From NCBI RefSeq assembly GCF_004403065.1, contig NZ_SOHA01000021.1, positions 1-54,199 of the forward strand: 54,199 bases of DNA, in the 5' to 3' direction. A program made the position numbers and the translations under genes. Below are positions 36,686-44,765 of this stretch, one piece after another. Within the stretch, counting starts at the first letter, position 1. Every line of letters starts with the position of its first letter. The DNA comes from Cryobacterium cryoconiti. GTDB taxonomy: Bacteria > Actinomycetota > Actinomycetes > Actinomycetales > Microbacteriaceae. The notes beneath the pieces were generated by a model. It was not told the origin of the DNA, did not search any database, and saw only the letters and a list, made by a program, of their open reading frames with translations.

Positions 36686-36772
36686 CGACAGGCTCGATCA
36701 CCGCGACAGGCTCGATCACCGCGACAGGCTCGATCACCACGAGCTCGATTACGGCGACAGGCCCGATCAACG
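36686..36772. repeat. Tandem 18-bp repeats (CGACAGGCTCGATCACCG)
   Basis: Units at 36686-36703 and 36704-36721 are identical; 36722-36739 differs at the last base; a 15-base variant and a fifth degenerate unit (36755-36772) follow. Each unit carries the TCGAGC-family half-site (reverse complement GGTGATCGAGCCTGTCG). Sits between rpmJ and the rpsM leader. Confidence 0.85.
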
Positions 36773-36806
36773 TCGAGTCCGTCGAGATGCAACTGAATAC
36801 AGAAAA

Positions 36807-36880
36807 TAGCAGTGCCGGGAACCCTTCGGGGGGACACCATCGGTTGGAGGCCGATGTACAGGCACTGTTACAGACCTCCA
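36807..36880 (+). ncRNA. Candidate cis-regulatory RNA before rpsM: three-way junction with pseudoknot
   Basis: Closing stem TAGCAGTGCC (36807-36816) with GGCACTGTTA (36861-36870), one G-U pair. Inside are CCC (36822-36824)/GGG (36829-36831) on a UUCG loop, and CATCGG (36838-36843)/CCGATG (36851-36856) with loop TTGGAGG. Loop bases TGGAGG (36845-36850) are complementary to CCTCCA (36875-36880), which would make a pseudoknot ending 9 bases before AGGAG at 36890. The shape resembles ribosomal-protein autoregulatory leaders; in E. coli S4 controls this operon through a pseudoknot. Drawn by eye, not computed. Confidence 0.55.
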
Positions 36881-36902
36881 CTCATATACAGGAGAAGCCA
36901 CA

Positions 36903-37277
36903 ATGGCACGTCTAGCCGGCGTTGATATTCCCCGCGATAAGCGCGTGGAAGTTGCACTGACTTACATCTTTGGTGTTGGCCGCACGAGGGCACTCAAGAC
37001 CCTCGCCGACACTGAAATCGATGGAAACATCCGAGTCAAGGACCTGAGTGACGAGCAGCTCGTCGCCCTCCGTGACTACATCGAAGGAACCTTCAAGGTT
37101 GAGGGTGACCTCCGCCGCGAGGTTGCCGCTGACATCCGCCGCAAGGTCGAGATCGGCAGCTACGAGGGCATCCGCCACCGCAAGGGCCTGCCCGTTCGCG
37201 GCCAGCGCACCAAGACCAACGCTCGCACCCGCAAGGGCCCGAAGCGCACCGTAGCCGGCAAGAAGAAGGCGCGCTAG
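36903..37277 (+). CDS. rpsM: 30S ribosomal protein S13
   Basis: 124 aa head protein at the subunit interface. [20 protein letters not shown] start; the C-terminal tail [20 protein letters not shown] reaches the P site. AGGAG lies about nine bases before ATG 36903. First gene of the alpha segment, under the candidate leader RNA. Confidence 0.98.
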   Translation: MARLAGVDIPRDKRVEVALTYIFGVGRTRALKTLADTEIDGNIRVKDLSDEQLVALRDYIEGTFKVEGDLRREVAADIRRKVEIGSYEGIRHRKGLPVRGQRTKTNARTRKGPKRTVAGKKKAR

Positions 37278-37322
37278 GCCTCGGCCCGGCCCGCCTAAGC
37301 CTTTAGGATTCAGGAGAAATTC

Positions 37323-37721
37323 ATGGCAGCACCAAAGTCGGCCGTTCGGAAGCCGCGCAAGAAAGAAAAGAAGAACATCGCTGTGGGCCAGGCCCACATC
37401 AAGAGCACCTTCAACAACACCATCGTCTCGATCACTGACACCACCGGTGCGGTCATCAGCTGGGCGTCCTCAGGTGGAGTTGGCTTCAAGGGCTCGCGTA
37501 AGTCGACCCCGTTCGCCGCACAGCTGGCTGCCGAGTCGGCTGCCCGCCAGGCGCAGGAACACGGCATGAAGAAGGTTGACGTCTTCGTCAAGGGACCCGG
37601 ATCGGGCCGCGAGACTGCGATCCGCTCGCTCCAGGCCGCTGGCCTCGAGGTCGGTTCGATCAACGACGTCACGCCTCAGGCGCACAACGGATGCCGTCCG
37701 CCCAAGCGTCGTCGCGTCTAA
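37323..37721 (+). CDS. rpsK: 30S ribosomal protein S11
   Basis: 132 aa platform protein. Family core [39 protein letters not shown] and the C-terminal [15 protein letters not shown], including the Asn-Gly that can form isoaspartate. rpsD (S4), which follows S11 in many bacteria, is absent here. Confidence 0.98.
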   Translation: MAAPKSAVRKPRKKEKKNIAVGQAHIKSTFNNTIVSITDTTGAVISWASSGGVGFKGSRKSTPFAAQLAAESAARQAQEHGMKKVDVFVKGPGSGRETAIRSLQAAGLEVGSINDVTPQAHNGCRPPKRRRV

Positions 37722-37742
37722 CCAACCGGCATCTCGCCATCG

Positions 37743-37770
37743 GCCGGGCCCGTCGCAAGACGGGCCCGGC
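37743..37770 (+). terminator. Perfect 12-bp GCAA-loop hairpin between rpsK and rpoA
   Basis: GCCGGGCCCGTC (37743-37754) pairs exactly with GACGGGCCCGGC (37759-37770) around a GNRA tetraloop. No T-run. It sits where rpsD would stand and may lower transcription or protect the upstream mRNA. Confidence 0.55.
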
Positions 37771-37865
37771 TGTGGCGGGTCGTGGGGCACCACCCCTTCC
37801 TCGTTCGACGATGTGCTCGATTGTCGGGCTTGTCGAGAGACACACAACTCAAAACCTCGCCACGC

Positions 37866-37887
37866 AAGTGTCATATAGCGGACACTT
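37866..37887 (+). promoter_or_regulatory. Small hairpin in the rpoA leader
   Basis: AAGTGTC (37866-37872) pairs with GACACTT (37881-37887), loop ATATAGCG, 18 bases before the rpoA GTG. It could cover or present the ribosome site GAAAGGAA, or the ATATAG could be part of a promoter; no -35 is clear. Confidence 0.4.
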
Positions 37888-37905
37888 AGCCGAAAGGAAT
37901 CAACA

Positions 37906-38898
37906 GTGCTTATTGCACAGCGCCCCACGCTCACCGAAGAGAACATCTCGGAGTTCCGATCCAGGTTCGTCATCGAACCTCTTGAGCCTGGTTTCGGTTA
38001 CACCCTCGGCAACTCGATGCGCCGCACCCTGCTGTCCTCGATCCCCGGAGCCGCTGTCACCAGCATCCGGATCGACGGAGTGCTGCACGAGTTCAGCACC
38101 GTTCCCGGTGTCAAGGAAGACGTCACCGAGATCATCCTGAACATCAAGGGTCTCGTCATCTCCAGCGAGCACGACGAGCCCATCACCGCGTACCTGCGCA
38201 AGCAGGGTGCGGGCCAGGTCACGGCCGCCGACATCTCGGCTCCGGCCGGTGTCGAGGTTCACAACCCCGAGCTCGTCATCGCGACCCTGAACGACAAGGC
38301 CAAGTTCGAACTCGAACTGACCATCGAGCGTGGCCGCGGCTACGTGTCGGCCACCCAGAACCGCAACGAGTACTCCGAGGCCGGCCAGATTCCGGTCGAC
38401 TCGATCTACTCGCCCGTGCTCAAGGTGACCTACCGTGTCGAGGCAACTCGTGCCGGTGAGCGTACCGACTTCGACCGCCTCGTCGTTGACGTGGAGACCA
38501 AGTCGGCGATTTCGCCTCGCGACGCCATCGCATCCGCCGGTCGTACGCTGACCGAGCTGTTCGGTCTGGCCCGTGAGCTGAACACCGCCGCTGAGGGCAT
38601 CGAAATCGGCCCCGCGCCGGTCGATGCCGTGCTGTCGACCGAACTGTCGATTCCGATCGAAGACCTCGATCTGTCGGTTCGTTCGTACAACTGCCTCAAG
38701 CGTGAAGGCATCAACAACGTCAGCGAACTGGTCGCCCTCTCGGAGACCCAGCTGATGAACATCCGCAACTTCGGCCAGAAGTCGGTGGATGAGGTCAAGG
38801 ACAAGCTCGTTGAGCTCGGCCTGTCCCTGAAGGACTCGGTGCCCGGATTCGACGGCGCCCACTTCTACAGCGGCTACGACGAAGAAACCACCATCTAA
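37906..38898 (+). CDS. rpoA: RNA polymerase alpha subunit
   Basis: 330 aa. N-terminal domain (1 to ~235) with the dimer block [20 protein letters not shown] and [20 protein letters not shown]-terminal domain (~250-315) with [19 protein letters not shown] and LKDKL-type helix [20 protein letters not shown] 37906 follows GAAAGGAATCAACA. Ends DEETTI, a short acidic tail. Near-usual length for actinobacteria. Confidence 0.98.
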   Translation: MLIAQRPTLTEENISEFRSRFVIEPLEPGFGYTLGNSMRRTLLSSIPGAAVTSIRIDGVLHEFSTVPGVKEDVTEIILNIKGLVISSEHDEPITAYLRKQGAGQVTAADISAPAGVEVHNPELVIATLNDKAKFELELTIERGRGYVSATQNRNEYSEAGQIPVDSIYSPVLKVTYRVEATRAGERTDFDRLVVDVETKSAISPRDAIASAGRTLTELFGLARELNTAAEGIEIGPAPVDAVLSTELSIPIEDLDLSVRSYNCLKREGINNVSELVALSETQLMNIRNFGQKSVDEVKDKLVELGLSLKDSVPGFDGAHFYSGYDEETTI

Positions 38899-38944
38899 AG
38901 CGGTCTTTCAGACTGACTTTCGACTTTGATACTGGAGATAACCA

Positions 38945-39442
38945 ATGCCTACGCCCACTAAGGGAGCCCGCCTCGGAGGCGGACCGGCCCACGAGCGCCT
39001 CATGCTCGCCAACCTGGCCGCATCCCTGTTCACCCACAAGTCCATCAAGACGACCGAGACGCGCGCAAAGCGCCTGCGTCCGGTCGCCGAGCGACTGATC
39101 ACCTTCGCAAAGAAGGGTGACCTGCACGCTCGTCGCCGCGTTCTCGCCACCATTGGTGACAAGACCGTCGTGCACGAGCTCTTCACCGAGATCGCACCGC
39201 AGGTTGCTCTTCGCGAAGGCGGCTACACCCGCATCACGAAGCTCGGTTTCCGCAAGGGCGACAACGCTTCGATGGTTCAGATGGAACTCGTTCTCGAGCC
39301 CGTCACCCCGAAGGTCAAGCGCTCCTCCGTCAAGGCTGCGTCCAAGTCTGCCGCGGCAGCGCCCGTTGCCGAGGCTCCGGCCGAGGTCGTCGCCGAGGAC
39401 GCAGCTGTTGAAGCTGACGTCGTTGACGAGGAAGCCAAGTAA
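38945..39442 (+). CDS. rplQ: 50S ribosomal protein L17 with C-terminal extension
   Basis: 165 aa; core to about residue 120 ([51 protein letters not shown]), then an Ala/Val/Glu-rich acidic tail. The basic core lies near the tunnel exit. Last gene of the r-protein block, closed by a strong terminator. Confidence 0.97.
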   Translation: MPTPTKGARLGGGPAHERLMLANLAASLFTHKSIKTTETRAKRLRPVAERLITFAKKGDLHARRRVLATIGDKTVVHELFTEIAPQVALREGGYTRITKLGFRKGDNASMVQMELVLEPVTPKVKRSSVKAASKSAAAAPVAEAPAEVVAEDAAVEADVVDEEAK

Positions 39443-39487
39443 GCATTCACGCGTGCTGAGCGCGGCCTGACGGCCGCGCGAAACACT

Positions 39488-39518
39488 GAGGGGCCCGACT
39501 TCGGTCGGGCCCCTCTTT
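39488..39518 (+). terminator. Intrinsic terminator of the alpha operon
   Basis: GAGGGGCCCGAC (39488-39499) pairs exactly with GTCGGGCCCCTC (39504-39515) on a TTCG loop, followed by TTT. Twelve GC-rich pairs with a UUCG loop make a stable structure although the T-run is short. Confidence 0.85.
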
Positions 39519-39572
39519 CGAGCTTCCGCAACCGCCTATCGGGCGTATCGGGCCCCGGCTACCGTATGCGCC

Positions 39573-40616
39573 ATGGAACGCTCGACGCGCACCCCGACCC
39601 GTCGCCCGGACACGGCGGCCGGCAGCCGTCTGCCCTCCCACCCGGAGATCGAGCACTGGCGACCGGCCACCCCCGACGACGTCGACGAGTTGTGGCAGTT
39701 CACCCGCGCTGTCGGAAAAGCGGACCATCCGCACCACCTGACCACGCGGGAGGGCATCGCGCGGGACTTCGGGCTGTCGTACTTCCATCCGGCGGAGGAT
39801 TCACTGATCGGCTTCGCCGCCGACGGGACGCTGGCGGCGATGGGCATGGTCATCTCCCCGCCGCACCGCGAGACCCTGGCCCGGTCGATCCTGGTCGGCG
39901 GCGTGCGCCCCGGCTACCGTGGGCGGGGCCTCGGCCGGGAGCTGCTCGCCTGGCAGCTGGCCCGGGCCGAACAGCAACTGGCTGCGGTAGCCCCGACGGT
40001 GCCCCGCTGGATACTGGCCTACACCGACGAGACCGCGTACCGAAGCGCCCGCCTGTTCCGGCGGATGGGCATGGAGTGCGCCCGCTACTTCCAATCCCTC
40101 GAACGACGCCTCGATGAACCGATCCCCGAGGTCGACCTGCCGGGGGACATCCGTGTGGTGCGATTCAGCCCGGTCGTGTCCCGTGCGGCGCATGCGGCCC
40201 GCGACTCGTCGTTCCGGGACCACTGGGCGAGTCAGCCTATGAGCGACGAAGCGTGGGATTCGTTCGTGAACTCGCGCATTTTCCGGCCCGACCTCTCCTA
40301 TGTGGCCGTTGTGGCCGGCCCCGGCAGCGCCGAGCAGGTCGTGGGCTTCACCATGGCCACCGTCAACGTCGACGACTGGGCGAACCAGGGCTACACCGGC
40401 AGCCACGTCGATCTCGTCGGTGTCATCGACGAATGGCGCGGCAAACACGTGGCGCGGGCCCTGCTGGCCCGGCACCTCACCTCGGCGCGAACCGAGGGAT
40501 TGGCCCGGGCGACTCTGATCGTGGACTCTGAGAGCCCGACGGGTGCGCTGAGCCTGTACCTCGGGATGGGGTTCACCCCGACCACCCGCAGGCTCGCCTT
40601 CACGGTGGAGCTCTAG
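39573..40616 (+). CDS. Tandem GNAT N-acetyltransferase
   Basis: 347 aa with two GNAT folds. The N-terminal half (~27-185) has an acetyl-CoA loop VRPGYRGRGLGRELLAWQL. The C-terminal half (~190-347) has a weaker version, VIDEWRGKHVARALLARHL, and ends LSLYLGMGFTPTTRR. This two-domain plan occurs in actinobacterial acetyltransferases of the MshD/Eis kind, but the substrate cannot be read from the sequence. ATG 39573 has no Shine-Dalgarno; TACCGT at 39560-39565 sits seven bases upstream, so it may be leaderless. Not part of the r-protein operon. Confidence 0.88.
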   Translation: MERSTRTPTRRPDTAAGSRLPSHPEIEHWRPATPDDVDELWQFTRAVGKADHPHHLTTREGIARDFGLSYFHPAEDSLIGFAADGTLAAMGMVISPPHRETLARSILVGGVRPGYRGRGLGRELLAWQLARAEQQLAAVAPTVPRWILAYTDETAYRSARLFRRMGMECARYFQSLERRLDEPIPEVDLPGDIRVVRFSPVVSRAAHAARDSSFRDHWASQPMSDEAWDSFVNSRIFRPDLSYVAVVAGPGSAEQVVGFTMATVNVDDWANQGYTGSHVDLVGVIDEWRGKHVARALLARHLTSARTEGLARATLIVDSESPTGALSLYLGMGFTPTTRRLAFTVEL

Positions 40617-40658
40617 GGAGCCGCACGTTCGCTCGCGGTGCGTCAGCGCGTCAACCGG

Positions 40659-42563
40659 TCAGGGCATTCGGGGCGGCCGGTGTTCCAGCGGCCGCATCGG
40701 GTCGGGCGCACGGTACGCATCCAGTCCGCCGAACGCCGGCGGCGTGTGAGCAAGCCGGTCCAGGGCCGCCCGCACACTCTCGGTATAGATCCGGCCGCCG
40801 GTCGGTCCCGGATGGACGTTGTCCCCTGCCAGGAGGTCGGTGTGCGGGGCGATCGCGCCGTGCCAGTCTGCGAGTTCGACCGCGCGATAGCGGCCGGCGA
40901 AGGCGACCAGGGCGTCGTTGACGCCTGCCGTCCAGTCGCGCTCGGCGAAGGCCGTGACCAGGACCAGCTCCCGGTCGGGGCCGATCACGGCGCGGATGTC
41001 GTCGAGCTGGCTCGCCCGGATCGGCCCGTTCGTGCCGAGTCCGACGACGACCACCGGCCGGAGTGCGCCGGACTCGGCCTGCGCCTTGAGGATGTCGGGG
41101 GCGGCGGCCATTCCCCGCGACACCGCCGCGTCGATCGCGATGCCCGGGAACCCTGCCTGCAGCTCGGGCGCGGAAGCCAGCATGACCGAGTCGCCCACGG
41201 CCGTGATCCGCTCACCCGCTCCGGCGGACGCGGGCGCGGCGGCGGCCGACCGGGATGCGCGGCGTTCGGCCTGCAGAGCCTGGCGCTCCGCGGCATCCAG
41301 CGCCTTCTGCCCGCGTTCGATCTCGCTCTGCGCGCTCGTCTGTTGCGGGGCTGTCACGATCGCCGCAGTCGTACCCCCGGTCAGGAGGAGGCCCGTGACG
41401 ACGGCCAGGGCCACCCAGCCGCGCCGGTACGAAGAGCGGGCGGCGCGCGTGCGCAGGCGACGGATGCTCCCGCGCACCCCGTTCGATCGCACCGGAACTT
41501 CGAGCCAGCGGTACGACGCGCCAGCCGCCAGCAGCGTCAGGGACAGCGCCGGCAGGCCGATGACAATGCTCGTCAGCACGGTCGGTGAGGTGAGGGCCGC
41601 CGGCCACAGGGACTGCAGCAGCACAAGCACCGGCCAGTGCCACAGGTAGATGCCGTAGGAACGTTCGCCGAGATAGCGCAGTGTGCCGGTGTCCAGCGCG
41701 GCACCGAAGCGCCGCCCCTGCACGGCCGCCCAGATGACGACGGCGGTCAGCAGGCTCACGGCCAGCAGCCCGCCGCGGTAGGTGGTGGCTCCCGTATCGG
41801 GCAGCAGGAACGCGGCGACCAGCACTCCGGCCAGAGCGGCCACGCCGAGCCCGGGGCGCCAGCGGCCGAGCAGGGCCGCGAGTCGGGAAACCGGCCGGGC
41901 GCCGCCCCCGGAGCGGTGCAGCAGCAGTGCGAGCGCGGCCCCGGTGAAGAGCCCGAAGCTGTGCGTGTCCGAGCCGTAATAGACCCGGGTGGGGTCTCCG
42001 GGCTGGTACAGCAGCCCCATCCACAGGGCCGACGCCAGGGCCAGTGCAGAGACCAGGCCGAGCCGCAGCGGGTCGTTCCGCACGAGCAGCAGGGCCAGCA
42101 GGGCGAAGGGCCAGATCAGGTAGAACTGTTCCTCCACCGCCAGCGACCACAGGTTGCGGAATAGTTCCGGCGCGGTGGCGCTGAAATAGCTCGCCGACCC
42201 GGCGATCGACACCCAGTTGTAGCCGAACGTCGCCGCCCCGATCAGCTGCCAGCCGAGCCCCACCAGCACGTCACCCCCGATCAGCCACGCGGCCGTTGCG
42301 GCGATCAGAATGAGCGGGATCAGCGGCGGCACCAGGCGCAGCGCCCGGCGCTGCCAGAACCGGCCGAGAGAGATGCGGCCGGTCCTGTCCCGTTCGGTCA
42401 GGAGCAGGCCGGTGATCAGGAATCCGCTGATCACGAAGAAGACGTCCACACCGATGAACCCGCCGGGCAGGGCCGCGGGGAAGAAGTGGAACACCACGAC
42501 CAGGCCCACGGCGATGCCACGCAGGCCGTCGAGACCGGCCAGGCGTTTGGTGGGGACGCTCAC
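40659..42563 (-). CDS. OafA/YrhL-type acyltransferase with C-terminal SGNH domain
   Basis: 634 aa, the only long reverse-strand gene left of coaA. The N-terminal ~375 residues are the acyltransferase-3 membrane domain with about ten helices (GLDGLRGIAVGLVVVFHFFP, His26; RFWQRRALRLVPPL). A cytoplasm-to-outside linker with a coiled stretch (about 410-445, Ala/Gln/Glu/Arg-rich) precedes an SGNH hydrolase-like domain: GDS at 457-459, GLGTNG, and DNVH with Asp581 and His584. Such proteins O-acetylate cell-surface glycans or peptidoglycan. It converges with the GNAT gene and diverges from truA. Confidence 0.93.
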   Translation of the reverse strand: MSVPTKRLAGLDGLRGIAVGLVVVFHFFPAALPGGFIGVDVFFVISGFLITGLLLTERDRTGRISLGRFWQRRALRLVPPLIPLILIAATAAWLIGGDVLVGLGWQLIGAATFGYNWVSIAGSASYFSATAPELFRNLWSLAVEEQFYLIWPFALLALLLVRNDPLRLGLVSALALASALWMGLLYQPGDPTRVYYGSDTHSFGLFTGAALALLLHRSGGGARPVSRLAALLGRWRPGLGVAALAGVLVAAFLLPDTGATTYRGGLLAVSLLTAVVIWAAVQGRRFGAALDTGTLRYLGERSYGIYLWHWPVLVLLQSLWPAALTSPTVLTSIVIGLPALSLTLLAAGASYRWLEVPVRSNGVRGSIRRLRTRAARSSYRRGWVALAVVTGLLLTGGTTAAIVTAPQQTSAQSEIERGQKALDAAERQALQAERRASRSAAAAPASAGAGERITAVGDSVMLASAPELQAGFPGIAIDAAVSRGMAAAPDILKAQAESGALRPVVVVGLGTNGPIRASQLDDIRAVIGPDRELVLVTAFAERDWTAGVNDALVAFAGRYRAVELADWHGAIAPHTDLLAGDNVHPGPTGGRIYTESVRAALDRLAHTPPAFGGLDAYRAPDPMRPLEHRPPRMP

Positions 42564-42669
42564 GGAGTGCCGGCGAGCGTCAGAGGGCGGGGGCTACAGG
42601 TATTCATGACAGGTGGGGACCGAAGTCCGGGTTCTACGATAACCCGGCCCGGAACATACACTTACCTCC

Positions 42670-43587
42670 GTGATTCTTCCCCCGGCGCCCGACGAGACCC
42701 AAGCAGCGGGCACCACCCGGATCAGGCTCGACATCGCCTACGACGGAACCGGCATGAGCGGCTGGGCCACCCAGCCGGGCCTCCGCACTGTTCAGGGCCA
42801 GATCGAGGCCGGGCTCGCCGGCATCCTGCACAGCCATCCGCCCACACCGATTCTGACCGTGGCCGGGAGAACGGATGCCGGCGTGCACGCGACCGGGCAG
42901 GTCGCCCACTTCGATCTGAACCCCGACCAGGCCGACGGTCTCGTGCGCATCACCCGCGGAAAGGGCCGGCCGCCGACGCCGCTCGCGGTCATGGTGCAAC
43001 GGCGTCTCGGCGGCATCCTCGTCACCCAGCCGGAAATCGTGATCAAGTCGTCGATTCTGGCCCCGCCCGGTTTCGACGCCCGGTTCTCCGCGCTCTACCG
43101 CCGCTATGAATACCGGATCGCCGACTCCGTGGTCGGGCACGACCCGCTGCAGCGCTTCCGCACCACCTGGCACGGGTTCGCCCTCGACGTGGACGCGATG
43201 GATGCGGCGGCCGCGACGCTGATCGGCCTGCACGACTTCGCCACCTACTGCAAGCCCCGCCCCGGGGCCACCACGATCCGCACCCTCCAAGAGTTCCGCT
43301 GGCGCCGTGACCCGGATGGCGTGCTCGTCGCATCCGTTCAGGCTGACGCCTTCTGCCACAGCATGGTGCGCGCGCTCGTCGGGGCGTGCGTCGCCGTGGG
43401 GGAGGGCCGTCTGGCCGGGGACCGCCTGGTCGACCTCCGGATCGAGCGGGCCCGGACCAGCGAGTTCAAGGTCATGCCGGCCCAGGGTCTCACCCTGCTC
43501 GAGGTCGGCTATCCGGCCGATGAGCTGCTGGCCCTGCGGGCGCGCGAGACCCGCGCACGCCGTGAGCTGATCGACGACACCGAGTAG
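42670..43587 (+). CDS. truA: tRNA pseudouridine38-40 synthase TruA
   Basis: 305 aa; makes pseudouridine in the anticodon arm. RLDIAYDGTGMSGWATQPG, then catalytic Asp69 in VAGRTDAGVHATGQVAHF, and the C-terminal block FCHSMVRALVGACVAVGEGR. Slightly long at the N-terminus and in the middle, as in actinobacteria. GTG 42670 has the weak site TACCTCC; a TACGAT 30 bases upstream could be a -10. Usually next to rplQ; here the two accessory genes intervene. Confidence 0.96.
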   Translation: MILPPAPDETQAAGTTRIRLDIAYDGTGMSGWATQPGLRTVQGQIEAGLAGILHSHPPTPILTVAGRTDAGVHATGQVAHFDLNPDQADGLVRITRGKGRPPTPLAVMVQRRLGGILVTQPEIVIKSSILAPPGFDARFSALYRRYEYRIADSVVGHDPLQRFRTTWHGFALDVDAMDAAAATLIGLHDFATYCKPRPGATTIRTLQEFRWRRDPDGVLVASVQADAFCHSMVRALVGACVAVGEGRLAGDRLVDLRIERARTSEFKVMPAQGLTLLEVGYPADELLALRARETRARRELIDDTE

Positions 43588-43599
43588 CGCCGCCCCGAA

Positions 43600-43644
43600 T
43601 TGCGCTCGGGAGTCGGTCGCGTTAGTGTTATTCCTTGGTGTCTG
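43600..43644 (+). promoter_or_regulatory. rplM: Promoter of rplM-rpsI with conserved early-transcribed motif
   Basis: TTGCGC (43600-43605) and TAGTGT (43623-43628), 17 bases apart. CCTTGGTGTCTG follows at 43633-43644, the same 12-mer at the same distance as in the infA promoter. Confidence 0.7.
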
Positions 43645-43686
43645 TGCGTTGCAGCCAGGCACACGAACGTGAGCCCTCCATCGATC

Positions 43687-43707
43687 GTGTTCCCCCTCTG
43701 GGAACAC
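43687..43707 (+). promoter_or_regulatory. Leader hairpin of rplM
   Basis: GTGTTCCC (43687-43694) pairs exactly with GGGAACAC (43700-43707), loop CCTCT, within the ~130-nt leader. An upstream TGTGC/GCACA pair (near 43643-43664) may form a second stem. L13 leaders are regulatory in several bacteria; whether this one is remains open. Confidence 0.5.
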
Positions 43708-43762
43708 ACCCGGAGCGGGATTCACGAACACCTCCGTTCGAAAACAAGAAAGCAGCACAATA

Positions 43763-44209
43763 GTGACGCGCACTTATACCCCCAAAGCAAGCGAAGTCCA
43801 GCACGACTGGGTCGTCATCGACGCCACCGACATCGTTCTTGGTCGTCTTGCCAGCCACGCCGCCATCCTCCTTCGCGGGAAGCACAAGGCAACGTTCTCT
43901 CCGCACATGGACATGGGTGACTTCGTCATCATCGTCAACGCTGAGAAGATCGCCCTCACCGGCAAGAAGCTCGACCTGAAGATGGCCTACCGCCACTCCG
44001 GTTACCCGGGCGGCCTCACGGCCACCAACTACTCGGAGATGCTGGAGAAGCACCCGACCCGTGCGGTTGAGAAGGCCATCCGCGGCATGCTGCCGAAGAA
44101 CACCCTCGGTCGTGCCCAGCTCGCCAAGCTCAAGGTCTACGCCGGCCCGGAGCACCCGCACGCCGCGCAGCAGCCCAAGCCGTACACCCTCGCCCAGGTC
44201 GCTCAGTAG
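43763..44209 (+). CDS. rplM: 50S ribosomal protein L13
   Basis: 148 aa, early 23S assembly protein. [20 protein letters not shown] and the signature [20 protein letters not shown] are intact. GTG 43763 follows AGAAAGCAGCAC. Operon with rpsI, 49 bp apart. Confidence 0.98.
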   Translation: MTRTYTPKASEVQHDWVVIDATDIVLGRLASHAAILLRGKHKATFSPHMDMGDFVIIVNAEKIALTGKKLDLKMAYRHSGYPGGLTATNYSEMLEKHPTRAVEKAIRGMLPKNTLGRAQLAKLKVYAGPEHPHAAQQPKPYTLAQVAQ

Positions 44210-44258
44210 CGCCGGCCACCAGACTTTTCGATTCTAAGAAAAAAGGATTCACACCATC

Positions 44259-44744
44259 GTGGCGAAAATCGCAGATCAGATTGACCAGGCTCCGGAGAGC
44301 TACTCGACCGAGACTCCGACCGAGACTGTAACCAAGGCGCCCCGCGCCATCCTCAACGTTCCCGGCGCAGCCGTCGGCCGTCGCAAGCAGGCCATCGCCC
44401 GCGTGCGCATCGTCCCCGGCTCCGGCACCATCACGGTCAACGGCCGCGAATTCGGGGACTACTTCCCGAACAAGCTGCACCAGCAGCTCATCAACGACCC
44501 GTTCAAGGTGCTCGACCTCATCGGCAGCTACGACGTCATCGCACGCATCACCGGTGGTGGCCCCTCCGGCCAGGCCGGCGCCCTGCGTCTGGGCATCGCG
44601 CGTTCGCTGAACCAGATCGACGAAGAGAACAACCGCGCCATCCTCAAGAAGAACGGTTTCCTCAACCGTGACGCTCGTGTCAAGGAGCGTAAGAAGGCCG
44701 GACTCAAGAAGGCCCGTAAGGCTCCTCAGTTCTCCAAGCGTTAA
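44259..44744 (+). CDS. rpsI: 30S ribosomal protein S9 with N-terminal extension
   Basis: 161 aa; about 35 residues of acidic extension precede the core [20 protein letters not shown]. Contains [20 protein letters not shown] and the C-terminal [12 protein letters not shown] whose last residues contact the P-site anticodon. GTG 44259 has AAAAGGA. 21 bp before glmM. Confidence 0.98.
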   Translation: MAKIADQIDQAPESYSTETPTETVTKAPRAILNVPGAAVGRRKQAIARVRIVPGSGTITVNGREFGDYFPNKLHQQLINDPFKVLDLIGSYDVIARITGGGPSGQAGALRLGIARSLNQIDEENNRAILKKNGFLNRDARVKERKKAGLKKARKAPQFSKR

Positions 44745-44765
44745 GTCGATCGGCACTGTAGACAC

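Noticed and set aside
36686..36772. CRISPR array
   Set aside because: Units abut with no unique spacers and no cas gene is in the window. It is a tandem repeat.
36807..36870. tRNA gene before rpsM
   Set aside because: The cloverleaf-like drawing lacks a 7-bp acceptor stem, a T-arm GTTC motif and an anticodon loop, and the element reads as an mRNA leader.
40638..41588. 316-codon plus-strand frame within the acyltransferase
   Set aside because: The reverse-strand acyltransferase is intact with SGNH and acyltransferase motifs; the plus frame is low-complexity and without motifs.
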